Below, piece by piece: positions 13,047-20,930 of a stretch of 64,000 bases of DNA. The stretch's first letter is position 1, and each line of letters begins with the position of its first letter. Origin of the DNA: Archangium sp. (GTDB lineage: Bacteria > Myxococcota > Myxococcia > Myxococcales > Myxococcaceae); assembly GCA_030681645.1 (NCBI GenBank), contig JAUXRX010000030.1:30069-94068 (forward strand), written 5' to 3'. The position numbers and the translations under genes were made by a program. Below the pieces are notes generated by a model, which saw nothing but the letters and a program-made list of their open reading frames with translations, ran no database searches and was not told the origin of the DNA.

Positions 13047-13087
13047 GTCGTACCTGAAACTTCGGTCTGCTGCCAATCTCCTGGCAG
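13047..13087 (-). promoter_or_regulatory. Possible promoter and overlapping palindrome for the Cys-rich lipoprotein gene
   Basis: On the minus strand TTGGCA (13071-13076) and TACGAC (13047-13052) are separated by 18 nt, a weak sigma-70-like pair, 49 nt before the ATG at 12998. The palindrome CTGCCAATCTCCTGGCAG (13070-13087) overlaps the -35 element and also lies 17 nt before the start of the divergent ABC gene, so it could be an operator for one or both. This is pattern matching only. Confidence 0.28.
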
Positions 13088-13104
13088 GGCTACAGTCCCC
13101 GCGC

Positions 13105-13872
13105 GTGACGGTGGATTCAGCGGTCGAAGCGAAAGGACTCCTCAAGCGTTTCGGGAGCTTCACCGCGGTCGACGGCCTCGACATGCTCATCCCGAAGGGC
13201 GCGTTCTACGCCTTCCTCGGCCCCAACGGCGCCGGCAAGTCGACCACCATCTCCCTGATGACGGGCACGTACGGTCCCGACGGCGGCAGCCTGCGGATTC
13301 TCGGTCGTGATGCCCTCAAGGAGCCGCTGGAGATCAAGAGCCGGCTGGGCGTGGTGCCCGAGGAGCTCTCGTTGTTCGAGCGCCTCACGGGCCGGCAGTA
13401 CCTCGTCTTCAGCGGGCGGATGCACGGGCTGAGCGGTGACGAAGCCGCCGCGCGCTGCGAGGAGCTGTTGCGCCTCACCGAGCTGACCGCCAAGGGTGGC
13501 AGCCTGGTGGCGGAGTACTCGAAGGGCATGCGCCGGCGCCTGGCGATCGCGGCGGCGCTCATTCACGCCCCCGAGCTGGTGCTGCTCGACGAGCCCTTCG
13601 AGGGCATCGACGTGCTGGCCGCCGGGGTCATTCGCGAGCTGCTGTCCGAGCTGTCGCGGCGGGGCGTCACGCTGCTGCTCACCACGCACGTGCTGGAGAT
13701 CGCCGATCGCATGGCCACGCACGCGGGCGTGATCCGCGCGGGGAAGATCGTGGATGAGGGACCCATCGCCGAGCTGGAGAAACGCCACGGCTGCGAGTCG
13801 CTGGAGCAGGTGTTCGAGAAGTTGATCGGCGTGCCGGTCGCGCGCGACGCGAGCTTGAGCTTCTACAAATGA
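13105..13872 (+). CDS. ABC transporter ATP-binding protein
   Basis: This encodes 255 residues with a GTG start at 13105. Walker A is GPNGAGKST (39-47), the signature is YSKGMRRRL (138-146) and Walker B ends at D162-E163 (LLDEPF); the switch His lies in TTHV. The YSKGM form of the signature is usual in the CcmA/NatA-like subfamily that pairs with ABC-2-type permeases. The gene overlaps the permease by 4 nt (ATGA), so the two certainly work together. The cargo is unknown; exporters of lipids, antibiotics or ions fit the subfamily. Confidence 0.94.
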   Translation: MTVDSAVEAKGLLKRFGSFTAVDGLDMLIPKGAFYAFLGPNGAGKSTTISLMTGTYGPDGGSLRILGRDALKEPLEIKSRLGVVPEELSLFERLTGRQYLVFSGRMHGLSGDEAAARCEELLRLTELTAKGGSLVAEYSKGMRRRLAIAAALIHAPELVLLDEPFEGIDVLAAGVIRELLSELSRRGVTLLLTTHVLEIADRMATHAGVIRAGKIVDEGPIAELEKRHGCESLEQVFEKLIGVPVARDASLSFYK

Positions 13873-15515
13873 AGCCCCCGGGGTTCTTCACGCACCTGCT
13901 GCTGCTGTGGAAGCTGCGGCTCACCATCGCGCTCAACCGCGGCACGAAGTCGCAGTGGTGGCTGGCGGTCGCCGCGTTCCTCTTCTCCAGTGCGCCGGCG
14001 GTGGTGCTCGCGCTCGGCTTCTTCGGGCTGGTGCGCATCTCGAACCGGCTCGAGCTGGAGATCTGGCCCGACTTCATCTTGCGGCTGCTCTCGTTCGTCA
14101 CCACCTGCGTGTGGGTGACCTGGCCGGTGCTGTCGGCGGGGGTGGACGATCATTCAGAGCTCTCGCGCTACTCGGCCTTCCCCATCACCTCGCTGCGCCT
14201 GATGCTGGCGTCCACCCTGGCGAGCCTGCTCGAGCCGCGCTCCCTGGTCTTCTACGGCCCGCTGGTGGGCGCGACCCTGGGCTACTTCAGCATTCGTGAC
14301 GTCGAGCACCCGCTGCTCGTCACCCTCGGCTTCGGCGCGTACGTGATGTTCAACGCGGCGCTCTCGCGGGTGGGCCTGCACGTGGTGCTCACGGTGCTCC
14401 GCCAGCAGCGCAGCGCCGAGCTGATCGGCGCGGGCTTCTTCGTCACCCTGCTGGTGGCCTCGTTCATTCCGCCGGTCGACACCTCGTGGCTGTTCGACCT
14501 GGGCAAGGCGGGCGTGCAGGCGGTGCCCGAGACGGTGGTGCAGGACGCCACGAAGGCGCTGGGCCGGTTTCCCACCGGGTACTTCGCGCACTCGCTGCTG
14601 ATGTCGGCGGTGGGGCGGGGCGTGAACGCGCTGGCCGACGTGCTGTTGCTGATCGAGCTGACGATCATCGCGATGGTGGTGGCCTGGGGGCTGCTCATCG
14701 ACTTCCACCGCAACTCCGGGCGCGCGGCGCCGATCTCGAGCGCGGAGCGGGCCAGCAACCCCTTCGTTCGCCCCAAGACGCTGTTCGGCGCGCTGGTGGT
14801 GCGCGAGGCGGTGGACCTCTGGCACAACCCGCGCGCGCGGCTGCTGGTGGCGGTGCCGTTCGTGCTGGGCATTCTGTTCAAGCTGCTCTCAGGGCGGTCG
14901 CTGTTCGCGTTCTTCCTGGGGGACACGACCGACGCCTGGCTGCTGAGCGGGCTGTGCGTGTACGGCGCGATCGTGATGGGCTCGACGTTCTCGCAGAACG
15001 CGTTCGCCTACGACGGGCACGGGTTCTCGGCCTTCCTCGCGGCGCCGATCGATCTGGGCCTGGTGCTGCGCGCGAAGAACCTGGTGCACGCCTGCGCGGG
15101 CTCGGGCCTGGCGGTGCTGGTGGCGATCTTCTACGTGGCGTACTTCAAGCACGGCGGCCCACTCGACGTGGTGCTGGCGCTCGCGTCGGTGGCGACGTTG
15201 ATCCCCGTGGTGCTGACGGTGGGCAACGCGCTGTCGCTGTATTTTCCGGTGAAGTTCCACGCGAACCTGAAGCGGCGCGACAAGCTGCCCTTCCTCGCGT
15301 CGATGATCGGCATCGGCGCGGCGGGCCTCGGCACCTGGCCGCTGGCGTGGGCGCTGCGGCAGGTGGGCGAGAACGGGCCGACGCTCGCGACGCTGACCTT
15401 CGTGGTGGCCTCGGCGACGGTGGCCTGGGGCGTCTACGCGCTGACGTTGCCGGTGGCCGTGGGGAAGCTGGTGGAGCGAAGAGAGTTCATCTTGCGGGCG
15501 GTCACGCGCGAGTAA
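13869..15515 (+). CDS. ABC transporter permease (ABC-2-like)
   Basis: This encodes 548 residues with its ATG overlapping the stop of the ATPase gene. It has many hydrophobic segments: near 35-60, 75-98, 120-165, 185-205, 255-280, 320-345, 395-425, 440-465, 475-500 and 505-530, so about ten to twelve membrane passes. Several residues at the cytoplasmic faces are Arg-rich (e.g. KLRLTIALNRGTKS). I identify it as the permease by its position and hydrophobic layout, because the sequence itself is not close to a well-known transporter. It is larger than a usual ABC-2 half transporter and may function as a homodimer or as a single fused unit. Confidence 0.85.
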   Translation: MKPPGFFTHLLLLWKLRLTIALNRGTKSQWWLAVAAFLFSSAPAVVLALGFFGLVRISNRLELEIWPDFILRLLSFVTTCVWVTWPVLSAGVDDHSELSRYSAFPITSLRLMLASTLASLLEPRSLVFYGPLVGATLGYFSIRDVEHPLLVTLGFGAYVMFNAALSRVGLHVVLTVLRQQRSAELIGAGFFVTLLVASFIPPVDTSWLFDLGKAGVQAVPETVVQDATKALGRFPTGYFAHSLLMSAVGRGVNALADVLLLIELTIIAMVVAWGLLIDFHRNSGRAAPISSAERASNPFVRPKTLFGALVVREAVDLWHNPRARLLVAVPFVLGILFKLLSGRSLFAFFLGDTTDAWLLSGLCVYGAIVMGSTFSQNAFAYDGHGFSAFLAAPIDLGLVLRAKNLVHACAGSGLAVLVAIFYVAYFKHGGPLDVVLALASVATLIPVVLTVGNALSLYFPVKFHANLKRRDKLPFLASMIGIGAAGLGTWPLAWALRQVGENGPTLATLTFVVASATVAWGVYALTLPVAVGKLVERREFILRAVTRE

Positions 15516-15530
15516 CGAAGGCGCGTGTTC

Positions 15531-15553
15531 CGGAATCAACACAAAGGTGATTC
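15531..15553. other. Short perfect inverted repeat after the permease gene
   Basis: GGAATCA and TGATTCC flank a 9-nt loop, about 16 nt after the permease stop. There is no T-run behind it, so it is not a standard rho-independent terminator. The rest of 15516-15773 shows nothing I can support. Confidence 0.3.
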
Positions 15554-15773
15554 CACGCCACGCACTTCGAGGCCCTCCCTGTACTTGGCGCTCCACCTGG
15601 AGCGGGATTGGCCTCGGCGGCGCGAACTGTGTTGATTGTGAAACATGCGCGAAGTCGCTCGAGCGCCACTGGGCGAGCGCGGGCCCCGTGGAGTTCGATC
15701 GCTCTCGAGCCTGACGTGAGAGACTCTTGACCCCGATGCACGCGGCCCTGGCCACGCCGCCGAAGGAGTCGCC

Positions 15774-16136
15774 ATGAAGATATTGCCAGTGCTGGTGGTG
15801 TTGTCCTCGATCGCCTGTGCGCCGTGCCCGCCCGTGGCTTGCACAGGCACACTCACCGTGACGTTCGTGAACGCCGCGAGCGTGCCGCTCACACCCGCGC
15901 AGGTCACCGTCGGAGGCACCGAGTACACCTGCATGAGCGCCGGCACCACGTGCAGCGGGAACACGATGACGCTCACCAACGTCACAGAGGGCATGTCGAT
16001 CACCATCGCCCAGGCCACGACCGGTGAGCGCTTCGCGGGCATGAACACGCCGACCTGGAAGGCCACAGGTGAGGCGGCCGGCACCTGCTGCTCAGGCACG
16101 CGCACCAGCGCGGTGACCCTCACGTTGGCCCCGTAA
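15774..16136 (+). CDS. Small Cys-rich lipoprotein of unknown function
   Basis: This encodes 120 residues. The signal is MKILPVLVVLSSIACAPC with a plausible lipobox SIAC (mature Cys15). The rest is Thr/Val-rich with beta-type alternation and several Cys (APCPPVAC, EYTC, GTTC, GTCC), consistent with a small disulfide-bonded beta domain anchored in the outer membrane. 'GTLTVTFVNAASVPLTPAQV' resembles the first strands of an Ig-like fold. It has its own upstream gap of 258 nt, so it probably has its own promoter. No family recognised. Confidence 0.75.
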   Translation: MKILPVLVVLSSIACAPCPPVACTGTLTVTFVNAASVPLTPAQVTVGGTEYTCMSAGTTCSGNTMTLTNVTEGMSITIAQATTGERFAGMNTPTWKATGEAAGTCCSGTRTSAVTLTLAP

Positions 16137-16188
16137 CTTCAGCCCATTGGGCCCGGCAATCTCCGGGGCCGAGGAACGTACAGAGACC

Positions 16189-16566
16189 ATGCGATTCATC
16201 CTGAACATCCTGTGGGCGATCTTCGGCGGCGGGGTCATCCTGGCGCTCGAGTACGCGCTGGCCGGCCTGGTCTGCTGCATCACCATCGTCGGCATCCCGT
16301 TCGGCATGCAGTGCTTCAAGCTCGCGGGCCTGGCGCTGTTCCCGTTCGGGAAGGACTACGACGACGGCGGCAAGCGCGGCACGGGCAACGTGCTGCTCAA
16401 CGTCCTCTGGTTCGTCTTCGCGGGGGTGTGGATCTGCATCACCCACCTCGCCGCAGCCGTGCCGCTCGCCGTCACCATCATCGGCATCCCGTTCGCGCTG
16501 CAGCACGTGAAGCTGGCGCTCCTGGCGATCTTCCCGTTCGGCGTGCGCATTCGCGAGCTGCCATAG
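16189..16566 (+). CDS. YccF-family inner-membrane protein
   Basis: This encodes 125 residues from the ATG at 16189. It shows the twofold YccF (DUF307) repeat: each half has a membrane segment and the signature TIVGIPFGMQCFKLAGLALFPFG (residues about 34-57), echoed by TIIGIPFALQHVKLALLAIFPFG near the C-terminus. The length fits the family. YccF proteins sit in the inner membrane; their molecular role is unknown. It ends 11 nt before the stop of the convergent TfoX-like gene. Confidence 0.9.
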   Translation: MRFILNILWAIFGGGVILALEYALAGLVCCITIVGIPFGMQCFKLAGLALFPFGKDYDDGGKRGTGNVLLNVLWFVFAGVWICITHLAAAVPLAVTIIGIPFALQHVKLALLAIFPFGVRIRELP

Positions 16567-16577
16567 CTGGTTGACGG

Positions 16578-16970
16578 CTATCTCCCTCTCCCCCGCGGGA
16601 GAGAGGGTCGCGCCTTCTTCTTCGCCTTCTTCTTCGGAGGCTGACTCATCGCGAGCCGGTGCGCTTCCTCGAGCCACGGCTGCAGCGCGTCGACGTCGTC
16701 GCTCATCTCTTCTGGCATCGCCACCCAGCCGCGCATCGTCTTCCCCGTGCCCATCGGGTCGAACCTGCCCGAGCCAGTCAGCGCCTCGGCCGCCTTGAAC
16801 CGCGCCTCGACCGGAAACCGCAGCAGGATCCGCCCGTCCCAGATGATCGAATAGATGTTCAGGTTCGCGAAGAACGCGTCGCACCCGAACATCCGCTTCC
16901 CGGTGACCTCGGGCAGCTCCGCGCTGAGCTCCGCCACGAGCTCCTTCAAATGCGCGTTGAGCGTGCTCAT
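16578..16970 (-). CDS. TfoX N-terminal-domain-like protein with Lys-rich tail
   Basis: This encodes 130 residues from the ATG at 16970, which overlaps the stop of the TonB-like gene by 4 nt (ATGA). Residues about 15-85 (ELPEVTGKRMFGCDAFFAN, then IIWDGRILLRFP) match the TfoX N-terminal domain, found both in competence regulators and in many uncharacterised proteins. The C-terminus changes to a basic tail (PPKKKAKKKARP). The last ten or so residues are encoded by a dispersed palindrome (16582-16610), which suggests that the original stop was replaced by the repeat. Calling it a competence regulator would go beyond the evidence. Confidence 0.8.
   Translation of the reverse strand: MSTLNAHLKELVAELSAELPEVTGKRMFGCDAFFANLNIYSIIWDGRILLRFPVEARFKAAEALTGSGRFDPMGTGKTMRGWVAMPEEMSDDVDALQPWLEEAHRLAMSQPPKKKAKKKARPSLPRGRGR
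16582..16610 (+). repeat. Dispersed palindrome, family 2, copy 2 (inside coding sequence)
   Basis: CTCCCTCTCCCCC GCGG GAGAGAGGG forms the arms. It lies in the 3' end of the TfoX-like gene, where it is translated as RPSLPRGRGR on the minus strand, and 15 nt after the YccF stop. Confidence 0.7.
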
Positions 16971-18079
16971 TGCGGCGCTGGGCCACCGGCGACGCGCCAC
17001 GCGTTGAGCAGGCGCACGCGCACTTCCGGCGGCTCCCAGGTGAACTGCCAGCGGGTGCGCCACATCGACGTGCCCAGCAGCTTGTCGTCGGTGTCGGGAA
17101 TGGTCCGCGCCACCTTGCGCGAGAAGTGCACCACCGACTCGTCGAAGCGGGGATCGCCCGAGCGCTCGATGATGCTCACGTCGGCGAGCGCGCCGCTGGC
17201 GTCGGTCGTCACCTCGAGCACCGTGCGCAGCCGCTCGCGCGTGATGCGCTCCTTCAGGTTCTCGGTCTGCGCCAGCATCTGCGTGGCGCTCTCGCGGAAG
17301 CGTTGATCTTCGACGTTGGGCACCATCACGCTCTGCGCGGCCACGCTGCGCCCGAGCGGCGAGTCGGCCACCTTGCGCGAGGCCTCGGCCGAGGGACCGT
17401 TGTTGAAGAGAATGCCCGCCACGTCGCGCGCGAGGTCGCCGTCGGTCATCGGCGTGCGATCGATCTTCGACCTCGGCAGGAGCTTGCGCATCGCGTTCTC
17501 GTAGCGCTTGAAGTGCGTGGGCACGTTGCCGACGCCGACCGCGGCGAGCCCGACCTCCTGCTGGAGATCGGCGTTCAGCTTTCGGGTGAGCACCTCGCCC
17601 GTGTACTCGTTGAGCGAGCGTTGATCAGGCGCCTCACCCGGGCCGTTGCGCACCGTGGTGCCACGCGTCGGCTCGCCGCTCCCCGCGGGCCCGAGCTGCA
17701 TGATGAAGCCCGCGCTCGGAAGCAGGCTCGGCCGCGTCGCCACCGGGAGATCGCCCCGCGTTCCCACCGCGGGCCCGGTGTCCACCACCGGCCCGGTCTC
17801 GGGCTGCGAGATCGCGGCCGGCTGGGAGAGCTCGGCCGGCTTCTTCTTCTTCGTGGGCTGCGTCTTCTGCGGCTCGGGCGGCGCGGCCTGTTCCGGCTCG
17901 GGAGCCGGGGGAGGCGTCGGCTCGACCCAGGCCAGCTCCATCACGATGCGCTGCTTCTGTGCGGGCGCCTGCTCGAGCCGCGCCAGTCCCCAGAAGAGCA
18001 GCGCATGCAGCACGACCGAGACGCCGATGAGCGTCACGAACCTCCGCTGGTCGCTGCCTGCCTGCACGTCTCTGCACAT
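16967..18079 (-). CDS. TonB-like energy-transducer protein
   Basis: This encodes 370 residues from the ATG at 18079; upstream in-frame codons lie in the divergent gap and read as non-coding. Order: short cytoplasmic N-terminus, one membrane helix (about 17-36, VTLIGVSVVLHALLFWGLA), a Pro/Glu then Lys-rich periplasmic stretch (about 48-95, including QPTKKKKPAEL), a spacer, and a C-terminal domain (about 280-365) with the TonB/TolA-like pattern of variable strand, DASGALADVSIIERSGDPRF and a final strand. TonB proteins couple proton motive force to outer-membrane transport, or here possibly to a myxobacterial motility or secretion machine. No ExbB/ExbD or receptor gene is adjacent. Confidence 0.8.
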   Translation of the reverse strand: MCRDVQAGSDQRRFVTLIGVSVVLHALLFWGLARLEQAPAQKQRIVMELAWVEPTPPPAPEPEQAAPPEPQKTQPTKKKKPAELSQPAAISQPETGPVVDTGPAVGTRGDLPVATRPSLLPSAGFIMQLGPAGSGEPTRGTTVRNGPGEAPDQRSLNEYTGEVLTRKLNADLQQEVGLAAVGVGNVPTHFKRYENAMRKLLPRSKIDRTPMTDGDLARDVAGILFNNGPSAEASRKVADSPLGRSVAAQSVMVPNVEDQRFRESATQMLAQTENLKERITRERLRTVLEVTTDASGALADVSIIERSGDPRFDESVVHFSRKVARTIPDTDDKLLGTSMWRTRWQFTWEPPEVRVRLLNAWRVAGGPAPQ

Positions 18080-18135
18080 AACACGGAGCGGACCGGGGAC
18101 CACGGCGCCCCAACCGGGGTAGAAGCCCCCTCGAA

Positions 18136-19182
18136 ATGCTCCCCTTCCAGACACCTCTCGAGCCGATGCTCGCCCAGGCCCAGGACGAAATTCCTGCGGG
18201 CGAAGGGTGGCTGTACGAGCCCAAGTGGGACGGATTTCGCGCCATCGTCTTTCGCGACGGCGACCAGGTGTTCCTGTGCAGCCGCAACGGACAGCCGCTC
18301 GCCCGCTACTTCCCCGAGGTGGTCGAGGGCCTCAAGCAGGCGCTGCCGGCCGAGGCGATCATCGATGGCGAGATCATCCTCCCCGGGCCGCGCGGGCTCG
18401 ACTTCGAGGCGCTGCAGAGCCGGCTCCACCCGGCGGCCTCGCGGGTCAACAAGCTCTCGGCTGAGATCCCCGCCGGCTTCGTGGCCTTCGACTGCCTCGC
18501 GCTCGGCGCGACCGACCTGCGGCCCCAGAGCAACGCCGTGCGCCGCGAGAAGCTGATCGCGAACTTTCAGGGACACGGCGCCTTCTTCGTCACCCCCCAG
18601 ACCATGAGCGCGGACGTGGCGAAGCAGTGGTTTCACCAGTTCGAAGGCGCCGGCTGCGACGGGGTGATCGCGCGCCGCCTCGACCTCGACTACCGCCCCG
18701 GCCAGCGGGTGATGGTGAAGATCAAACACGGCCGCACTGCCGACGTGGTGGTGGTCGCGTATCGAGAGGGGAAGACGCCGGGCACCGTGGGCTCGCTGTT
18801 GCTCGGGGTCTATGACGACGAGGGCGCCCTCATGCACATCGGCCACACGTCCTCGTTCAGCGCGAAGGAGAAGAAGGCGCTGCGCGAGAAGCTGAAGCCG
18901 CTCGAGGGCGGCGTGTTCCCCGGCAAGCCTCCCGACGCGGCGCCGAGCCGGTGGAGCAAGGGGCAGGAGAAGGCGCCTCCCGTGCCGCTCAAGCCTGAGC
19001 TCGTGTGCGAGGTGCGGTACGACTACCTGCAGGGCGCCCGCTTTCGCCATGCGTCGACGTTTCTGCGGTGGCGCGAGGACAAGGCGCCGAAGGACTGCCT
19101 GTTCTCGCAGCTGCTCCCACCCAACCCGTTCAGCCTCGCGAAGATCGTCGCCTTGAGTCCCGGCCGTGTCGCTGCGACCTGA
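18136..19182 (+). CDS. ATP-dependent DNA ligase (LigC/LigD ligase-domain type)
   Basis: This encodes 348 residues. Motif I is EPKWDGFR with the adenylated lysine K30; DGEI (motif III), GCDGVIARR (motif IV, about 173-181) and the MVKIKHGRTADVVV segment (motif V) follow in order. The C-terminal third is an OB-fold domain. The size is that of a stand-alone bacterial LigC, with no polymerase or nuclease domain as in LigD. The family seals nicks and works in Ku-dependent end joining or base-excision-type repair; no Ku gene is in the window. It overlaps the next gene by 17 nt. Confidence 0.93.
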   Translation: MLPFQTPLEPMLAQAQDEIPAGEGWLYEPKWDGFRAIVFRDGDQVFLCSRNGQPLARYFPEVVEGLKQALPAEAIIDGEIILPGPRGLDFEALQSRLHPAASRVNKLSAEIPAGFVAFDCLALGATDLRPQSNAVRREKLIANFQGHGAFFVTPQTMSADVAKQWFHQFEGAGCDGVIARRLDLDYRPGQRVMVKIKHGRTADVVVVAYREGKTPGTVGSLLLGVYDDEGALMHIGHTSSFSAKEKKALREKLKPLEGGVFPGKPPDAAPSRWSKGQEKAPPVPLKPELVCEVRYDYLQGARFRHASTFLRWREDKAPKDCLFSQLLPPNPFSLAKIVALSPGRVAAT

Positions 19183-20569
19183 AGAGCTCGTGCTCATCGC
19201 CGCCGAGCTCGATCGCGAGCTCGCCGGCGGTGTGGTGCAGAAGGTCTACGCGCCGACGACGACCCGCGTGTATTTCGAGGTGCGGGTGCCGGGGCGCAGT
19301 CAGCTGTTGTTGATGTGCAGCGATGCGGGCCTCGCCCGGGTCTCGGCGGTGGAGGAGCGGCCGGCGAACCCGATGACGCCGCCGGGCTGGCAGGCGGTGC
19401 TTCGGCGGGATCTCACCGGGGCGAAGCTGGTTGATTGCGAGGCGCTTCCTGCTCGGAAGACTCTGCTCATGCACTTTGCGCGGCCCTCTGGAGGCACGAA
19501 CCTCACGCTCGTGCTCGAGGCCACCACCGCTCCTGCGATCGTCCTGTGCAAGGAGGACGCGAAGGTGCTCGCGACCTCCAGTCCTTCCCGGCCCGGGCTT
19601 CGCGTGGGCCAGCCGTGGATCCCCCTCGAGGAGCAGGCGATCAGGGCTTCGCCCTCGCGGCTGGCGGGTGAGCATGTGTTTCTCAGACTGGCTCACGCCG
19701 CCGAGACGCTGCTCGCCACCACCGAGCAGAAGACCTGGGTCGACGCCCGCCGCGCGCCGCTGCTCAGCAAGCTCAAGAAGCTCGAGCGCACGAAGGAGAA
19801 AGTGCGCGCCGAGGCCGAGCGCACCGGCAAGGCCCTCGAGTTCCGCAGGGCAGGGGAGCTGCTCGCCCAGAACCTCTACCAGCTCGAGCGCGGCGCGAAG
19901 TCAGTCACCCTCACCGAGTACCTCGAAGACGGCTCCACCCGCGACGTGGTGGTCGAGCTCGACCCGAAGCGCACGCCCCAGCAGGAGGTCGAGTGGCGCT
20001 TCCACCAGTACAAACGAATGCTGCGCGGGGCGGAGATGGCGAAGGCGCGGCTGATCGCCCTCGACGCCGAGAGCGCGGCCCTCGAGGCCCAGCTCGCCTC
20101 GCTCGATTCGTCACCTCCCGAGCCCCCACCGCTCGGCGCGCCGCGCGTGAAGTCAGGGCCCCAGGAGGCGTTGCCTCCCTACCGCGAGTACACGGGCCAC
20201 GCGGGCCACCGCATCTGGGTCGGCCGCGGCCCGGCCCACAACGACGCGCTCACCTTTCACGTGGCCAGGCCCTTCCACGTCTGGCTCCACACCCGCGGCC
20301 TCCCCGGCGCCCACGTGGTGATCCCGATCGAGAAGAACACCGAGGTCCCGGGCGAACTGCTGCTCGACGCCGCCACGCTGGCGGCCCACCACTCCGACGC
20401 CAAGGGCGAGCCCCGCGTCGAGGTCAGCTACGTGCCCGCCAAGTTCGTTCGAAAGGCGAAGGACGCGCCCCCCGGCGCGGTCACCTATTCGCGGGAAAAG
20501 ACCCTGCTCCTGCGCCTCGAACCGGCCCGCCTCCAGCGCCTGCTGGCCACCGAGCGGCTGGGGGCTTGA
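19166..20569 (+). CDS. rqcH: NFACT-family ribosome quality-control protein (RqcH-like)
   Basis: This encodes 467 residues, GTG start at 19166 inside the end of the ligase gene. The NFACT-N domain opens with ELVLIAAELDRELAGGVVQK. A coiled coil runs through about 185-330 and ends in a Pro-rich break. The NFACT-R region (about 345-400) has HRIWVGRGPAHNDALTF and then WLHTRGLPGAHVVIP, the RNA-binding block of the family. RqcH binds stalled 50S-tRNA-peptide complexes and adds alanine tails. The length is somewhat shorter than Bacillus RqcH; the overlap with a DNA ligase gene has no obvious functional reason. Confidence 0.88.
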   Translation: MSLRPEELVLIAAELDRELAGGVVQKVYAPTTTRVYFEVRVPGRSQLLLMCSDAGLARVSAVEERPANPMTPPGWQAVLRRDLTGAKLVDCEALPARKTLLMHFARPSGGTNLTLVLEATTAPAIVLCKEDAKVLATSSPSRPGLRVGQPWIPLEEQAIRASPSRLAGEHVFLRLAHAAETLLATTEQKTWVDARRAPLLSKLKKLERTKEKVRAEAERTGKALEFRRAGELLAQNLYQLERGAKSVTLTEYLEDGSTRDVVVELDPKRTPQQEVEWRFHQYKRMLRGAEMAKARLIALDAESAALEAQLASLDSSPPEPPPLGAPRVKSGPQEALPPYREYTGHAGHRIWVGRGPAHNDALTFHVARPFHVWLHTRGLPGAHVVIPIEKNTEVPGELLLDAATLAAHHSDAKGEPRVEVSYVPAKFVRKAKDAPPGAVTYSREKTLLLRLEPARLQRLLATERLGA

Positions 20570-20930
20570 CGTGCCGCGTCACCCAGCTGGATTGATCGCC
20601 TGCGGAGAGCTGTGGTACAGCCCGCGCCCTTTCAGGACGTGCGCTTACACTTGATTGAGGTGCCGATTTGCTGGCGTTCCCGCTCACCAATGTTGTCGCT
20701 TCGCTAACGCTCAGCGCCTCCACCGCCAGACCCGTGCTACTCAGCCTCAGCGCAGGCCGCTCGGTTTCACGAGTCAAATCAAAGTCTTTGGTCTTTTCAG
20801 CGGGGCGGGGCAATACGGCACACAAGTTGCCCCTGCGCCCCGCCAACGCCAGCCCGATCTCCTTCACCCTCTCCGCGGCCACCTGAACATGTCATCGCGA
20901 AACCTGAAGCACTCAACACCTGGAGGATTC
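20570..20930 (+). other. Long leader region before the metalloprotease pair
   Basis: These 361 nt hold no convincing gene: the one open frame (TTG at 20668 to 20886) lacks a ribosome-binding site and protein-like composition. GC is lower than in the neighbouring genes. A strong hairpin sits at 20800-20843: GGGGCAA pairs with TTGCCCC and GCGGGGC with GCCCCGC, with a 3-nt bulge and a 13-nt loop, and no T-run. It may be a 5' untranslated leader with a regulatory fold. Confidence 0.4.

Noticed and set aside
15531..15553. Rho-independent terminator after the permease gene
   Set aside because: The stem is only 7 bp, the loop is 9 nt and no T-run follows.
16578..18079. Competence (TfoX) operon
   Set aside because: The TfoX-like domain alone is not evidence for competence, and no other competence genes are present; the TonB-like partner argues against it.
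18136..20569. Non-homologous end-joining operon
   Set aside because: Only the ligase is present; there is no Ku, polymerase or nuclease domain in the window, and the partner is a translation-quality-control protein.
20668..20886. 72-residue small gene in the leader
   Set aside because: It starts with TTG, has no ribosome-binding site, and its composition is not protein-like compared with its neighbours.
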